DNA from: Ilumatobacteraceae bacterium
GTDB lineage: Bacteria; Actinomycetota; Acidimicrobiia; Acidimicrobiales; Ilumatobacteraceae
Assembly: GCA_030727685.1 (NCBI GenBank)
Contig: JANRBC010000064.1
Coordinates: 7,537 to 26,547 of the forward strand
Direction of reading: 5' to 3'
DNA: 19,011 nt
Shown: positions 7,329-14,810 of the stretch, in pieces
Position numbering within the stretch: the stretch's first letter is position 1
Layout: each line of letters starts with the position of its first letter
Notes under the pieces: generated by a model
What the model was told of the DNA's origin: nothing
Seen by the model: the letters and a program-made list of their open reading frames with translations, nothing else
The model's database searches: none
Made by a program: the position numbers and the translations under genes

Positions 7329-8477
7329 ATGTCAAACAAAGCGAAATTCCTTAGTTCAGTAGTAATCGGTTCGATTCTTAGCATTGGCATAGCAATACCA
7401 TCGGCTAGCGCCGCCCCTGCAGCATTGCCGGTTTACGGCGATTCTGGCTCAACCGTTGTTCGCTTACAAGAGGCACTCATTGCTCGTGGGTTCACGCTTA
7501 AAGGCGGAGTCGATGGCGTTTACTCGACGTCAACTCAGCAGACACTTAAAAGTTTTCAAAAGGTGGTCGGGTTCAAAGCAACCGGTCGTCTTGATGAGCG
7601 AACTGCTTCGTACCTCGGATTAATCGCCGCTGACCAACCAGTAAAGAGAAAAGTCAAGGCAACTTCAACTGCGACGAAAAAACCGGCTGCAGTTGCACCG
7701 ACTACTAAACCAGTTGTTGCCAAAGCAGTGGTCGCTACTCCAGAACCAACTCCGACACCAGTCGCGGCGCCAGCAGTAGTACCAGTTGAGGGCATGTTGT
7801 CGATTGACACGCTTCCTGTTCGCGGACAACGCAGTGATGCAGTTCGTTTGGTTCAACAAAAACTGATCGAGAATTCGATTGAAGTCAAAGGTGGCGCTGA
7901 CGGTATCTTCGGTGTCGCTACGGCTATCTCAATTACACTTTTTCAAACTACCCGCGGACTGAACCCAACTGGTGCAGTTGACATGCCTACTGCTATTGCT
8001 TTGGGTGTCTTACCTGACCTTGCAACACTCGGCCTTCCGCAGATCAGCGTGTTCCCGACGCAAGGTCGTTGTTCATTCGTAGATAGTTGGCACGACAAGC
8101 GATCCGGTGGACGTCTTCACATTGGTGTCGACATCGTTGGACCAATAGGTCTGGCAATCTATGCAGTCACAGATGGCACAATTACCAAGATGTATGGCGC
8201 TGAATCAAAACTCAGTGGTAATGCATTTCGTTTGACGGCTGCTGACGCCACATACTTCTTCTACGCCCACCTAGATTCATTTGCGCCTGGTATCGCAGTC
8301 GGTTCAGCCGTCAAAGCTGGCCAAATAGTTGGATACATGGGATCAACTGGTAACGCTGGTGGTAACTCACACCTTCACTTCGAAATTCACCCAGGTGGCG
8401 GAGACCCAGTAAACCCATACCCAATAGTTAAGGCTGTCGATGCATGTCATGTAACGGAAGTGCTCCCACAACCGTAA
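7329..8477 (+). CDS. Secreted M23 (LytM-type) peptidoglycan endopeptidase with two peptidoglycan-binding domains
   Basis: Cell-wall hydrolase exported by the Sec route, predicted to cut peptide cross-bridges. Order in 382 residues: signal peptide (1 to about 29, ending IPSASAA); first PG_binding_1 repeat (about 36-97: GDSGSTVVRLQEALIARGF, GVYSTSTQQTLKSFQ); a Lys/Thr/Pro/Ala-rich linker (about 104-153) that probably spans the wall; second PG_binding_1 repeat (about 165-228: GQRSDAVRLVQQKLIENSI, GIFGVATAISITLFQ); and the M23 domain (about 248-365). The zinc site looks intact: H264 and D268 in LHIGVDI, H348 and H350 in SHLHFEIHP, plus H314 in FYAHLD. So it is likely catalytic rather than a LytM-type activator. 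The ATG has a strong AAGGGAG ribosome site, unlike most single genes here, and that site sits in a potential hairpin. It is separated from the convergent phosphatase by a long hairpin. Confidence 0.93.
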   Translation: MSNKAKFLSSVVIGSILSIGIAIPSASAAPAALPVYGDSGSTVVRLQEALIARGFTLKGGVDGVYSTSTQQTLKSFQKVVGFKATGRLDERTASYLGLIAADQPVKRKVKATSTATKKPAAVAPTTKPVVAKAVVATPEPTPTPVAAPAVVPVEGMLSIDTLPVRGQRSDAVRLVQQKLIENSIEVKGGADGIFGVATAISITLFQTTRGLNPTGAVDMPTAIALGVLPDLATLGLPQISVFPTQGRCSFVDSWHDKRSGGRLHIGVDIVGPIGLAIYAVTDGTITKMYGAESKLSGNAFRLTAADATYFFYAHLDSFAPGIAVGSAVKAGQIVGYMGSTGNAGGNSHLHFEIHPGGGDPVNPYPIVKAVDACHVTEVLPQP

Positions 8478-8490
8478 CCATCTGCACGAT

Positions 8491-8530
8491 CGAGTTGTGG
8501 TGGAGAAGTGAGATCCTCCGCCACAACTCG
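8491..8530. terminator. 15-bp hairpin between convergent genes (likely bidirectional terminator)
   Basis: CGAGTTGTGGTGGAG (8491-8505) pairs with CTCCGCCACAACTCG (8516-8530) over 15 positions with a single G-U type mismatch and a ten-base loop. It lies between the M23 stop (8477) and the convergent histidine phosphatase stop (8545). Neither strand shows a T-run after the stem, so it is not a classical intrinsic terminator; U-tract-poor hairpin terminators have been proposed in actinobacteria. Confidence 0.65.
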
Positions 8531-8544
8531 TGAATCAACAGAAT

Positions 8545-9222
8545 CTAATAAGTTCGATCTTCTGCAGGAATATGTTCGAGGTCTGATAACGGCGATAACG
8601 CAAATGTGTAGCCGTCACCAATCTTGAAAGCTTCGAGCTTTGTGATTGATGCGTGGCCTAAAACGAAACGCTCCCATTCCCACGGGGTCGGGGTCAGACC
8701 AAGCAGATGACAGATGACAGTGCTATTCGTACCGGCGTGCGCCACACAAGCAATTCGCTCGCCCGGATCTTCAATGTGCCAAACCGGTAACTCGTGTTCG
8801 ATTCGGTGCACACCATGTTCGGCCAAGAACTTTTCGGCACCCAAATGAATTCGGGCCACGAAGTCTTTGACGGGCTCACCACCTTCGAGACCATGCCAGC
8901 GTTCACGTGCGTTGCGTTCACGCTCTTGTTTGTAAGCCTTCGCGGCCCGCTCACCTGGCAAACCCTGCCAGATTGGGCTTCGAATCTCTTCAAGCCATGG
9001 TTGAATAACTTCGTCGCGCTTAAGCGCTGAAAGTATCGGTTCTGCTGTCTGTCTTGTTCGAAGCAAAGGCGACACATAGACGTGGTCAAATCTTTCACGC
9101 GACAATCGCTCTCCGAGCAAAGATGCTTGCCGGCGACCCAACTCGGTCAACGGCGGATTGTCGATACAAAGATCGTCTTTAATCCACTGTGGTTGCGCGT
9201 GGCGACAAAGAAAGAGTTCCAT
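8545..9222 (-). CDS. Histidine phosphatase superfamily protein (phosphoglycerate-mutase-like)
   Basis: Cytoplasmic phosphatase or mutase of the branch-1 His-phosphatase fold, 225 residues. The phosphohistidine motif reads LCRHAQ (5-10, catalytic H8), with Ala replacing the usual Gly of RHG. The second conserved stretch is VYVSPLLRTRQTAEPI (48-63, R55), the acid is in LEEIRSPIWQG (E78 or E79), and the C-terminal histidine is H162 in CVAHAGTNSTVI. All catalytic residues are therefore present. The family covers sugar-phosphate, nucleotide and cobalamin-precursor phosphatases as well as mutases, and I cannot name the substrate. It follows the lipoprotein gene by 28 bases on the same strand but has no SD; TATAGT preceded by TGC lies eight bases before the ATG, suggesting its own promoter and a leaderless mRNA. 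Confidence 0.88.
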   Translation of the reverse strand: MELFLCRHAQPQWIKDDLCIDNPPLTELGRRQASLLGERLSRERFDHVYVSPLLRTRQTAEPILSALKRDEVIQPWLEEIRSPIWQGLPGERAAKAYKQERERNARERWHGLEGGEPVKDFVARIHLGAEKFLAEHGVHRIEHELPVWHIEDPGERIACVAHAGTNSTVICHLLGLTPTPWEWERFVLGHASITKLEAFKIGDGYTFALSPLSDLEHIPAEDRTY

Positions 9223-9230
9223 TGCGCCAC

Positions 9231-9239
9231 ACTATAGCA
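9231..9239 (-). promoter_or_regulatory. Extended -10 promoter for the histidine phosphatase gene
   Basis: On the minus strand TGCTATAGT matches an extended -10 element (TGnTATAAT with one mismatch). The hexamer (9231-9236) ends eight bases before the ATG at 9222, so transcription would start at or next to the start codon. No -35 box is evident, as expected for an extended -10 promoter. Confidence 0.5.
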
Positions 9240-9250
9240 ACGAGAAATAA

Positions 9251-10015
9251 CTATTCGTTTTCTAGAGCGGCTGCAACATCGACATTTACTTCACAAGTTA
9301 CGAAAATTTCTTGCAACATTTGCCAATAAGTCAAATCAACAATTGCAGCATTCGCGGATGTTGTTGCTAACAGTGCAGTTCCGACACAACTTGCTTGTTC
9401 GTCGGTGATCGCCACACCAAAACGCTCGACAACGACATATCCGAATGCTCGCTTAACAGAATCTTCATTGTCTGCACTGGCGTCTAGATTTGCCTCATCA
9501 TCCCCGAGAATTACTGGGTCTGGCAGCGTAGAACCGACATTAGGAAACTGATTGACTGCATTCTCAATTTCAAGTGAACAATTATCTGAAATAAATTTCG
9601 CAAAATCAGTCTGGGCGTTTTGAATTTCATCGCTCGCCAGTCTGACACCAGTGCTTGTCACTGCAGCATCTTGACTTGCTGCCGAGCCATCCCAGTCAAT
9701 TGCCTCTAGGGCATCTGACAGTGCGCCGTATGTATTCAAAAGCAGTTCAACTTCGTTCTTGATATCACGTGGGGCGACCTCGTTAAATGCCTCAAGATTC
9801 AACACCACCTCAAGCATCGTGTCGCGTATCTGACCAGACGGCAGTGATTCTAAATCGGCAAGCACTGTTGCAATATCTGCGCTCGCTTGGTTCCAACGAA
9901 CACTTAACTGACAGACAGACCGTGTTTCGGCGCTTTGCCCGCATGCAACCAAACCAAGGATGCCAAAAACACCTAGCACTAAGAAGATCGATCTCAAATT
10001 TCGCTTTGACTTCAA
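9251..10015 (-). CDS. Putative lipoprotein of unknown function, coupled to the ABC exporter genes
   Basis: I prefer the TTG start at 10015: it has GGAGAAGA just upstream (GGAG five bases away), overlaps the ABC transporter stop as TTGA (10012-10015), and gives a textbook signal MKSKRNLRSI followed by hydrophobic residues and a lipobox LVAC with Cys25. An ATG at 10048 adds 11 atypical residues. The mature 230-residue protein is mostly helical in appearance and acidic, with four further cysteines (35, 146, 210, 241) that could form two disulfides outside the membrane. The C-terminal part, VAITDEQASCVGTALLA up to EIFVTCEVNVD, looks like a small Cys-paired helical unit. I recognise no named domain. 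Coupling to the exporter suggests it assists that transporter or is under the same control. Confidence 0.78.
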   Translation of the reverse strand: MKSKRNLRSIFLVLGVFGILGLVACGQSAETRSVCQLSVRWNQASADIATVLADLESLPSGQIRDTMLEVVLNLEAFNEVAPRDIKNEVELLLNTYGALSDALEAIDWDGSAASQDAAVTSTGVRLASDEIQNAQTDFAKFISDNCSLEIENAVNQFPNVGSTLPDPVILGDDEANLDASADNEDSVKRAFGYVVVERFGVAITDEQASCVGTALLATTSANAAIVDLTYWQMLQEIFVTCEVNVDVAAALENE

Positions 10016-11811
10016 ATCTTCTCCGTTACTGAAGTTGCTGAGAGCCATTGCGAATAAATCTTTGCATATTCACGGTTATTGCTTAGCAATTCTTCATGCG
10101 AGCCGTCTTCGGTGACGAGACCGCCTTCAAGAACAATCACGCGGTCAGCACGTGCAGCAGTCGACAGGCGATGCGCAATAGAAATCGTTGTTCTGCCTTC
10201 AGAGATCGCACTTAAAGCTTTGGCCAGGCGCACCTCGGCGATCGCATCAACCGCTGAAGTTGCCTCATCCAAAATTAAAACGTCCGGGTTTGTCAGTGCC
10301 GCACGGGCAAGAGCAACTAATTGTCGTTCACCGGCCGAAATGGCCGAGCCACGCTGACCAACGAATGTATCCAGACCCTTTGGCAAACTGTCTACCCAAT
10401 CTGTTAATTCAAGTTGCTCAATAACTCGTATTAAGTCATCTCGGCTACAACCAGGACTCGCAAAATAGAGATTATTGGCAACGCTGTCTGCGAATAAAAA
10501 TGGCTCTTGGGGTACAACGACTAACCGACGTCTAAGTTCATCATTATCAATTCGCTTCAAATTCACCCCGCCAAGTGAGATCGCCCCAAGAGTTGGGTCA
10601 GCGAATCTAGCAATCAATTTTGCCAGAGTTGTCTTGCCCGACCCTGACGACCCGACCAGGGCGACATGTTGCTGCGCGGGAATTGTGAAACTGATGTGTC
10701 GAAGCACAGGCAGATCGTCATCATGATTGTCAATGCGCGAACTATATGAAAAACTGACATCGCTCACGTCAATACTTAACGGAGTCGCTGGCAAGGATAT
10801 GGGTTTGGTTGGCGCGGTCGGACCAGTTGGCGTATCGAGAACACTCAGAACCCGACGTAACCCGGCAACCGCAGTTTGAGTTTGATCAACCACTTCGGTG
10901 AACTCGGCGATTGGCTCTAAGAACCGATAAGTCAAAAACACAAAACCAACCATCGAGCCTGCGGTAAGTCCGCTATCGACACCACGAAAAACTCCGACGA
11001 CAATAATTGCGACAATCGTGAAGACAGCAAAAACTTCGCCTGATGGAAACAGAAAGGCTCCGATAACTCCGGCTCGGATTTGTGAGTCTGCTCGTTTACG
11101 AACAGCTTTTTTGCTACGCACGACCATTGGCCGGTGGGCTTGATATGCCTTGAGCGTCTCGGTACCCGAAATCAACTCACTAACTGAGCCAAGCAGCTCT
11201 GCATTGTGCTCACGTGCCAAGCCGTAAGCCGCAACCAACCGCTTTTGTAAATTTCGGAGAACGAGAAACAAGGGTGCAGATACGACAAACGCAACAAGTG
11301 CCAAAATCCAGTCGTAGGCCAACATCACACAGGCAACTACGAACATCAGTGAACCATCTAACAACCAGACCAATGCACCCCAAGAGAAAAACATCGTTAA
11401 GGTTTCGATATCGCTCGTTACTCGAGAGACCAGAGCGCCGCGCCGCTCGTCGTTGTGGTCGGCCAAACTTAAGCGATGAATATGGTCGAATAGTTTTACT
11501 CGCATCGAGTAAAGACCTTCTTCGGCGCCTACGCCAAGCCGCAACACGGCCTTGCGCAATGCGAATGCTGCGACGACCACCGATGCTGCTGCAAAGGCGC
11601 ACATTTGAAGGATGAAATCCACGCGAATGTTTCCTGGTTGAAGTCCATTGTCAATTGTTTGCTGCATCAAAACTGGTACCACAACTCTTGCTAGCGAGCC
11701 GATCAATGCGAGCAAGAACGTTAAACCAATTCCTTTTGCCAATGCGGGTGCGACATTGAATCCACGATTCAGGGTGCGAGCAGTATCGAAACGTCCAATT
11801 GGCTCGTTCAC
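10012..11811 (-). CDS. ABC exporter half-transporter, subunit with the intact catalytic site
   Basis: Membrane exporter, 599 residues: six-span transmembrane domain (about 25-310) then ATPase domain (about 345-590). Motifs: Walker A GSSGSGKTT (387-395), Q-loop VVPQEPFLFADSVANNL (Q435), Walker B VLILDEATSAVD with catalytic E516, and switch IAHRLST with H547. Its signature is ISAGERQ (491-497) instead of LSGGQ, which is the odd feature. The partner gene 11 bases upstream has the reverse pattern, so the two should form a heterodimer in which this subunit supplies the Walker B Glu and switch His of the active site. The start is GTG with a strong AAGGGG seven bases upstream, formed partly by the upstream gene's stop. 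Substrate is not readable; drugs, lipids or peptides are all possible. Confidence 0.92.
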   Translation of the reverse strand: MNEPIGRFDTARTLNRGFNVAPALAKGIGLTFLLALIGSLARVVVPVLMQQTIDNGLQPGNIRVDFILQMCAFAAASVVVAAFALRKAVLRLGVGAEEGLYSMRVKLFDHIHRLSLADHNDERRGALVSRVTSDIETLTMFFSWGALVWLLDGSLMFVVACVMLAYDWILALVAFVVSAPLFLVLRNLQKRLVAAYGLAREHNAELLGSVSELISGTETLKAYQAHRPMVVRSKKAVRKRADSQIRAGVIGAFLFPSGEVFAVFTIVAIIVVGVFRGVDSGLTAGSMVGFVFLTYRFLEPIAEFTEVVDQTQTAVAGLRRVLSVLDTPTGPTAPTKPISLPATPLSIDVSDVSFSYSSRIDNHDDDLPVLRHISFTIPAQQHVALVGSSGSGKTTLAKLIARFADPTLGAISLGGVNLKRIDNDELRRRLVVVPQEPFLFADSVANNLYFASPGCSRDDLIRVIEQLELTDWVDSLPKGLDTFVGQRGSAISAGERQLVALARAALTNPDVLILDEATSAVDAIAEVRLAKALSAISEGRTTISIAHRLSTAARADRVIVLEGGLVTEDGSHEELLSNNREYAKIYSQWLSATSVTEKI

Positions 11812-11822
11812 TTCATAACCCC

Positions 11823-13595
11823 TTACAACTCTTTTCTGTCGTGCTCGAAGGCACTTATTAACAGTCGATAATGCTCACTCGTCTTTAGAAGCGATTCGTG
11901 CGTGCCTCGATCAACGATTCGACCATCAGCCATGAACAAGACCTCATCGGCCAGGGCGATAGTCGAGGGTCGTGACGCAACAATCAACAACGTATGACCT
12001 GTCGAGATGCCGCGAAGACCACCGATGACATTCGACTCTGTTTTTGGGTCAAGCGCTGACGTCGTGTCATCTAACAAAAGAACTGGTCGATCGTGCGCAA
12101 TCGCCCGAGCTAAAGCAACGCGTTGCCTTTGGCCTCCACTGAGACTGACACCCCGCTCGCCCATCACCGTCTCAAGACCTTGTTCAAGGTCGCTGACAAA
12201 ATCTTGGCACTGCGCAGTTGTAATTGCTTTCATGACACGTTCAGTGCTGATGTCTGAGTCAAGCGTGATGTTGTAACGAAGCGATTCAGCGAACAAGAAT
12301 GCCTCTTGAAAGACGAGCGCAACGCCACCTTCTTGAACTGCGACTGAACCTGAACTCGGTTCAATTAGACCAGAGATTAAGTGCAGCAACGTTGATTTGC
12401 CGCTGCCGGTGGCTCCAACCAGTGCAACAATCTTTCCTGATTCAATTTTCATCGAGAGATCATTGAGAACCTGAGTACCGTCTTGATGGCTGAAACAAAG
12501 TTCTCTTATTTCTATTGCAATACCGTCTGAGGCACGATGTATCTTCAAGTTTGGGTCATCAAGAATTTGCTCATCTAAAACCTCGCAAATTCGACGCCAA
12601 CCCGCAACCGAATGGGGAATTTCAGAAAATAAATAACCGATGATGCGAAGCGGAAAAATTAAAAGCGTGAAGAGATAAATGAAGCTCGATAAGTCTCCGA
12701 CACTCATTTCACCGGCTTTAACCCGATATGCGCCAAGGACAATCAGCAGAATATTTATCAATGTCGGCACCACGTCGAGCATTGCTTCGAAAACCGAACG
12801 AACGCCGATTGCACTAATTCGGGCGTCTTTTAGACGCAAAGAAATCTTCGCCAGTCGCTCTGTCTCACGCACTTCGGCACCGAATGACTTAACAACCATG
12901 ACGCCGTCAAAACTCTCGTGAACCGCCTCGGAAAGAGTGCCGAGTTCTTTTTGCGCGACATTGTAGAAGCGATCAATTCGACGCTGATAACCGATGTTCA
13001 GCGCTAGCAAGATCGGAAACACAATCACCGCGAGTAGTCCGAGTGGAATGTCTACGTACAACATCCAACTAGCAGAAACAACCATCATCACCACAACTGA
13101 AGTCGAAAATGGTAGAGGTGCCAAAATCGCAACGCTCGCATCAGCATCGACGCCGCAACGCGCGACAATATCGCCAGTCATTTTTTGTCTATGCCACTTG
13201 ATTGGTTGCCCAACGATGTGGTCGATCACTTTTTCGGTGATGGTCTCGCAAGTACGCCACTCGGTACGACCGGCGAAACTTCTTCTGATCACTACACCGA
13301 GGGCCCTCAATAGTCCGATACCAATGACGATTACAGAACCAGCAACAAGTGCCCCGAGGTCGATCTTGCCGCTCTCAAAACGGACCAATATGACCCGATC
13401 AATCATCCATTTGAGTCCAATAGATGATGCGACTGTACAAACAGCAAACAGAGCAGCACCTAGAACTGCAATCAAAAATAGTCGAGGATGAAATCGGACG
13501 ACTTCACGAATGAGTTGTGCGGCTTCGCCTAATCTGCCCTTGGCATCTGCTTTGGTTGAGTCTCTAGTCACAATCTCTTCATCTACAAAACTCAC
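11823..13595 (-). CDS. ABC exporter half-transporter, subunit with the degenerate ATP site
   Basis: Partner of the downstream exporter gene; 590 residues with a transmembrane domain (about 30-330) and an ATPase domain (about 358-585). Motifs: Walker A GATGSGKST (394-402), Q-loop VFQEAFLFAESL (Q430), perfect signature LSGGQRQRVALARA (485-498). Two key residues are changed: Walker B reads VLLLDD, so D510 replaces the catalytic Glu, and the switch reads IVASRPST, with S541 in place of His. These are hallmarks of the degenerate half of TM287/288- or BmrCD-like heterodimers. The annotated start is GTG at 13595; another GTG eight codons further in (13571) is possible, with GAAGAG just before it. 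It is the first gene of the minus-strand exporter block and is divergent from the small membrane protein gene, 43 bases away. Confidence 0.92.
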   Translation of the reverse strand: MSFVDEEIVTRDSTKADAKGRLGEAAQLIREVVRFHPRLFLIAVLGAALFAVCTVASSIGLKWMIDRVILVRFESGKIDLGALVAGSVIVIGIGLLRALGVVIRRSFAGRTEWRTCETITEKVIDHIVGQPIKWHRQKMTGDIVARCGVDADASVAILAPLPFSTSVVVMMVVSASWMLYVDIPLGLLAVIVFPILLALNIGYQRRIDRFYNVAQKELGTLSEAVHESFDGVMVVKSFGAEVRETERLAKISLRLKDARISAIGVRSVFEAMLDVVPTLINILLIVLGAYRVKAGEMSVGDLSSFIYLFTLLIFPLRIIGYLFSEIPHSVAGWRRICEVLDEQILDDPNLKIHRASDGIAIEIRELCFSHQDGTQVLNDLSMKIESGKIVALVGATGSGKSTLLHLISGLIEPSSGSVAVQEGGVALVFQEAFLFAESLRYNITLDSDISTERVMKAITTAQCQDFVSDLEQGLETVMGERGVSLSGGQRQRVALARAIAHDRPVLLLDDTTSALDPKTESNVIGGLRGISTGHTLLIVASRPSTIALADEVLFMADGRIVDRGTHESLLKTSEHYRLLISAFEHDRKEL

Positions 13596-13625
13596 CCCAT
13601 AGTTCTACCACTAGAGCCCATCACG

Positions 13626-13631
13626 TATCGT
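13626..13631 (+). promoter_or_regulatory. -10-like hexamer TATCGT before the small membrane protein gene
   Basis: TATCGT fits TANNNT and ends seven bases before the ATG at 13639, which has no SD. This spacing matches leaderless transcription, common in actinobacteria. The same hexamer occurs nine bases before the alternative TetR GTG (4862-4867). Confidence 0.4.
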
Positions 13632-13638
13632 TGTATCA

Positions 13639-14151
13639 ATGAAATTCGTATTGCGCACAATTCTCGCAACAGCAATCGCATTGATTATCGCGATGTGGGT
13701 TTACGCACTTTTTTTTGCATCAAAAGAGTCAGTCAATAAATTTGAAGATCGCAACTGGGCGAATCGCGCACAAGAGCGATGTTTGGTCGCGAGAGAAGAG
13801 CGAAAGAATTTGTCAGACTACCGAATTGTCGATTCGTTAGGCAAAGACGCGCTCATAGAGCGAGCGGATCTTGTCGATCGTGCAACAGACACAATTGAAA
13901 GCTTTGTAAAAGAATTTCGCCGAACACTGCCCACAGATCCAAAAGGTCGCGAGTTAGTTGGACTCTGGCTTGACGACTACGAGATATACATCGCAGATCG
14001 AAGAGAGTTTTCAAACAATCTTCGTATCGGCATCAACGAACGATTCGCCGAAACACCTATTGACGGATTGCCACTGAGTGAGAAAATTGCGACTTTCGCG
14101 GCCGATAACGAAATGTCGTACTGCAAACCACCGATCGACCTTTCAATCTAA
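13639..14151 (+). CDS. Small single-pass membrane protein of unknown function
   Basis: 170 residues: a short basic start (MKFVLR), one hydrophobic span (about 7-27) and a charged, mainly helical outer domain of about 140 residues. Clear landmarks are NRAQERCLVAREERKNL (42-58), ELVGLWLDDYEIYIADRREF (105-124) and FAADNEMSYCKPPIDL (153-168). Cys48 and Cys162 could form a disulfide if the domain is outside. The regular spacing of aromatic and charged residues suggests a conserved, folded domain, but I know no family name or function. Orientation with the N-terminus inside is inferred from the basic start. The gene is alone: divergent from the exporter block and convergent with the acyltransferase, whose stop overlaps its own by three bases (14148-14150 against 14149-14151). 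Confidence 0.75.
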   Translation: MKFVLRTILATAIALIIAMWVYALFFASKESVNKFEDRNWANRAQERCLVAREERKNLSDYRIVDSLGKDALIERADLVDRATDTIESFVKEFRRTLPTDPKGRELVGLWLDDYEIYIADRREFSNNLRIGINERFAETPIDGLPLSEKIATFAADNEMSYCKPPIDLSI

Positions 14152-14798
14152 AAATGTGACTTCGCAGACCATCCAGAGTCTTGCGAGTATTGGCGAATGA
14201 TTCGAGCAGGCGCGCCAACTGCAACACAAAAATCTGGCAGGTCTCCAGTCACCACCGAGTTAGCACCTACCGCAACATTTTTTCCGATTCTCGATCCCGG
14301 CAAAACAACAACACCATGCCCGAGCCACGACCCACTTCCTATTGAAACGGGCCGTTCAGGTTGGCTCTGTAGCGAAATTGGTCGTTGAACATCTTCATAG
14401 CCGTGACTCTGATCAGTTATGTACACGTGATGACCGGTCCATACGTCATCACCAATATCAATTGATAGATGACCAACAATGCCCGAACCTCGTCCGATTA
14501 AACATCTGTCGCCAATCTTCACGACAGGATCAGTTAGACACTGCTGACCAGGCACCATGCCGGCCGAAAGCGCAACGTGTTCGCCAATCATCGTGCCTTT
14601 GCCTATATGTATATATCTTTCGTTAAAAATAGTTGTAAACGGAAACAGAATTATCGACCCCTCGCCAAACTTTCCGAATAAGGCCGCCCTCTTCGAATCA
14701 GGACTAATCGCGGCTGTGAATTTAAACTTCTGCCAGAACATAGAAACAAGATCTCCGAACATGTTTCTAACCACACAATTAGCGTAATCAGGTCGCAT
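14148..14798 (-). CDS. Hexapeptide-repeat (left-handed beta-helix) acyltransferase
   Basis: Cytoplasmic O-acyltransferase of the maltose/galactoside-acetyltransferase or WbbJ type, probably acetyl-CoA dependent and trimeric. Numbered from the ATG at 14798 (216 aa), the beta-helix spans about 45-195 with repeated [LIV]-G-x4 turns (YIHIGKGTMIGEHVALSAG, PVVKIGDRCLIGRGSGIVGH, SIGSGSWLGHGVVVLPGSRI, VAVGANSVVTGDLP) and the closing VGAPARIIR. H132 in ITDQSHGYEDV is the likely catalytic base on the loop leaving the helix. A TTG at 14819 would add seven residues and overlap the divergent esterase by nine bases; neither start has an SD, and I chose the ATG. The target is probably a sugar in a surface glycan, but no glycan genes are beside it. 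It converges on the small membrane protein gene. Confidence 0.87.
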   Translation of the reverse strand: MRPDYANCVVRNMFGDLVSMFWQKFKFTAAISPDSKRAALFGKFGEGSIILFPFTTIFNERYIHIGKGTMIGEHVALSAGMVPGQQCLTDPVVKIGDRCLIGRGSGIVGHLSIDIGDDVWTGHHVYITDQSHGYEDVQRPISLQSQPERPVSIGSGSWLGHGVVVLPGSRIGKNVAVGANSVVTGDLPDFCVAVGAPARIIRQYSQDSGWSAKSHF

Positions 14799-14804
14799 TA
14801 GATT
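14799..14804 (+). promoter_or_regulatory. -10-like hexamer TAGATT before the carboxylesterase gene
   Basis: TAGATT fits TANNNT and ends six bases before the GTG start at 14811. The intervening AAGAGA is at best a weak SD and too close to the start. The layout suggests a leaderless mRNA beginning at the GTG. Confidence 0.4.
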
Positions 14805-14810
14805 AAGAGA

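Noticed and set aside
7556..7859. Reverse-strand open frames inside the M23 gene
   Set aside because: They mirror the Pro/Ala/Thr-rich linker of the sense protein, contain no domain, and the sense frame has complete catalytic motifs.
10016..10048. ATG at 10048 as the lipoprotein start
   Set aside because: It lies well inside the exporter gene, gives an uncharged atypical N-terminus, and a TTG with a strong ribosome site lies 33 bases downstream right at the exporter stop.
11210..11615. Opposite-strand open frames of about 130 codons inside the exporter gene
   Set aside because: Arg-rich composition and no motif; the exporter transmembrane domain on the minus strand explains the sequence fully.
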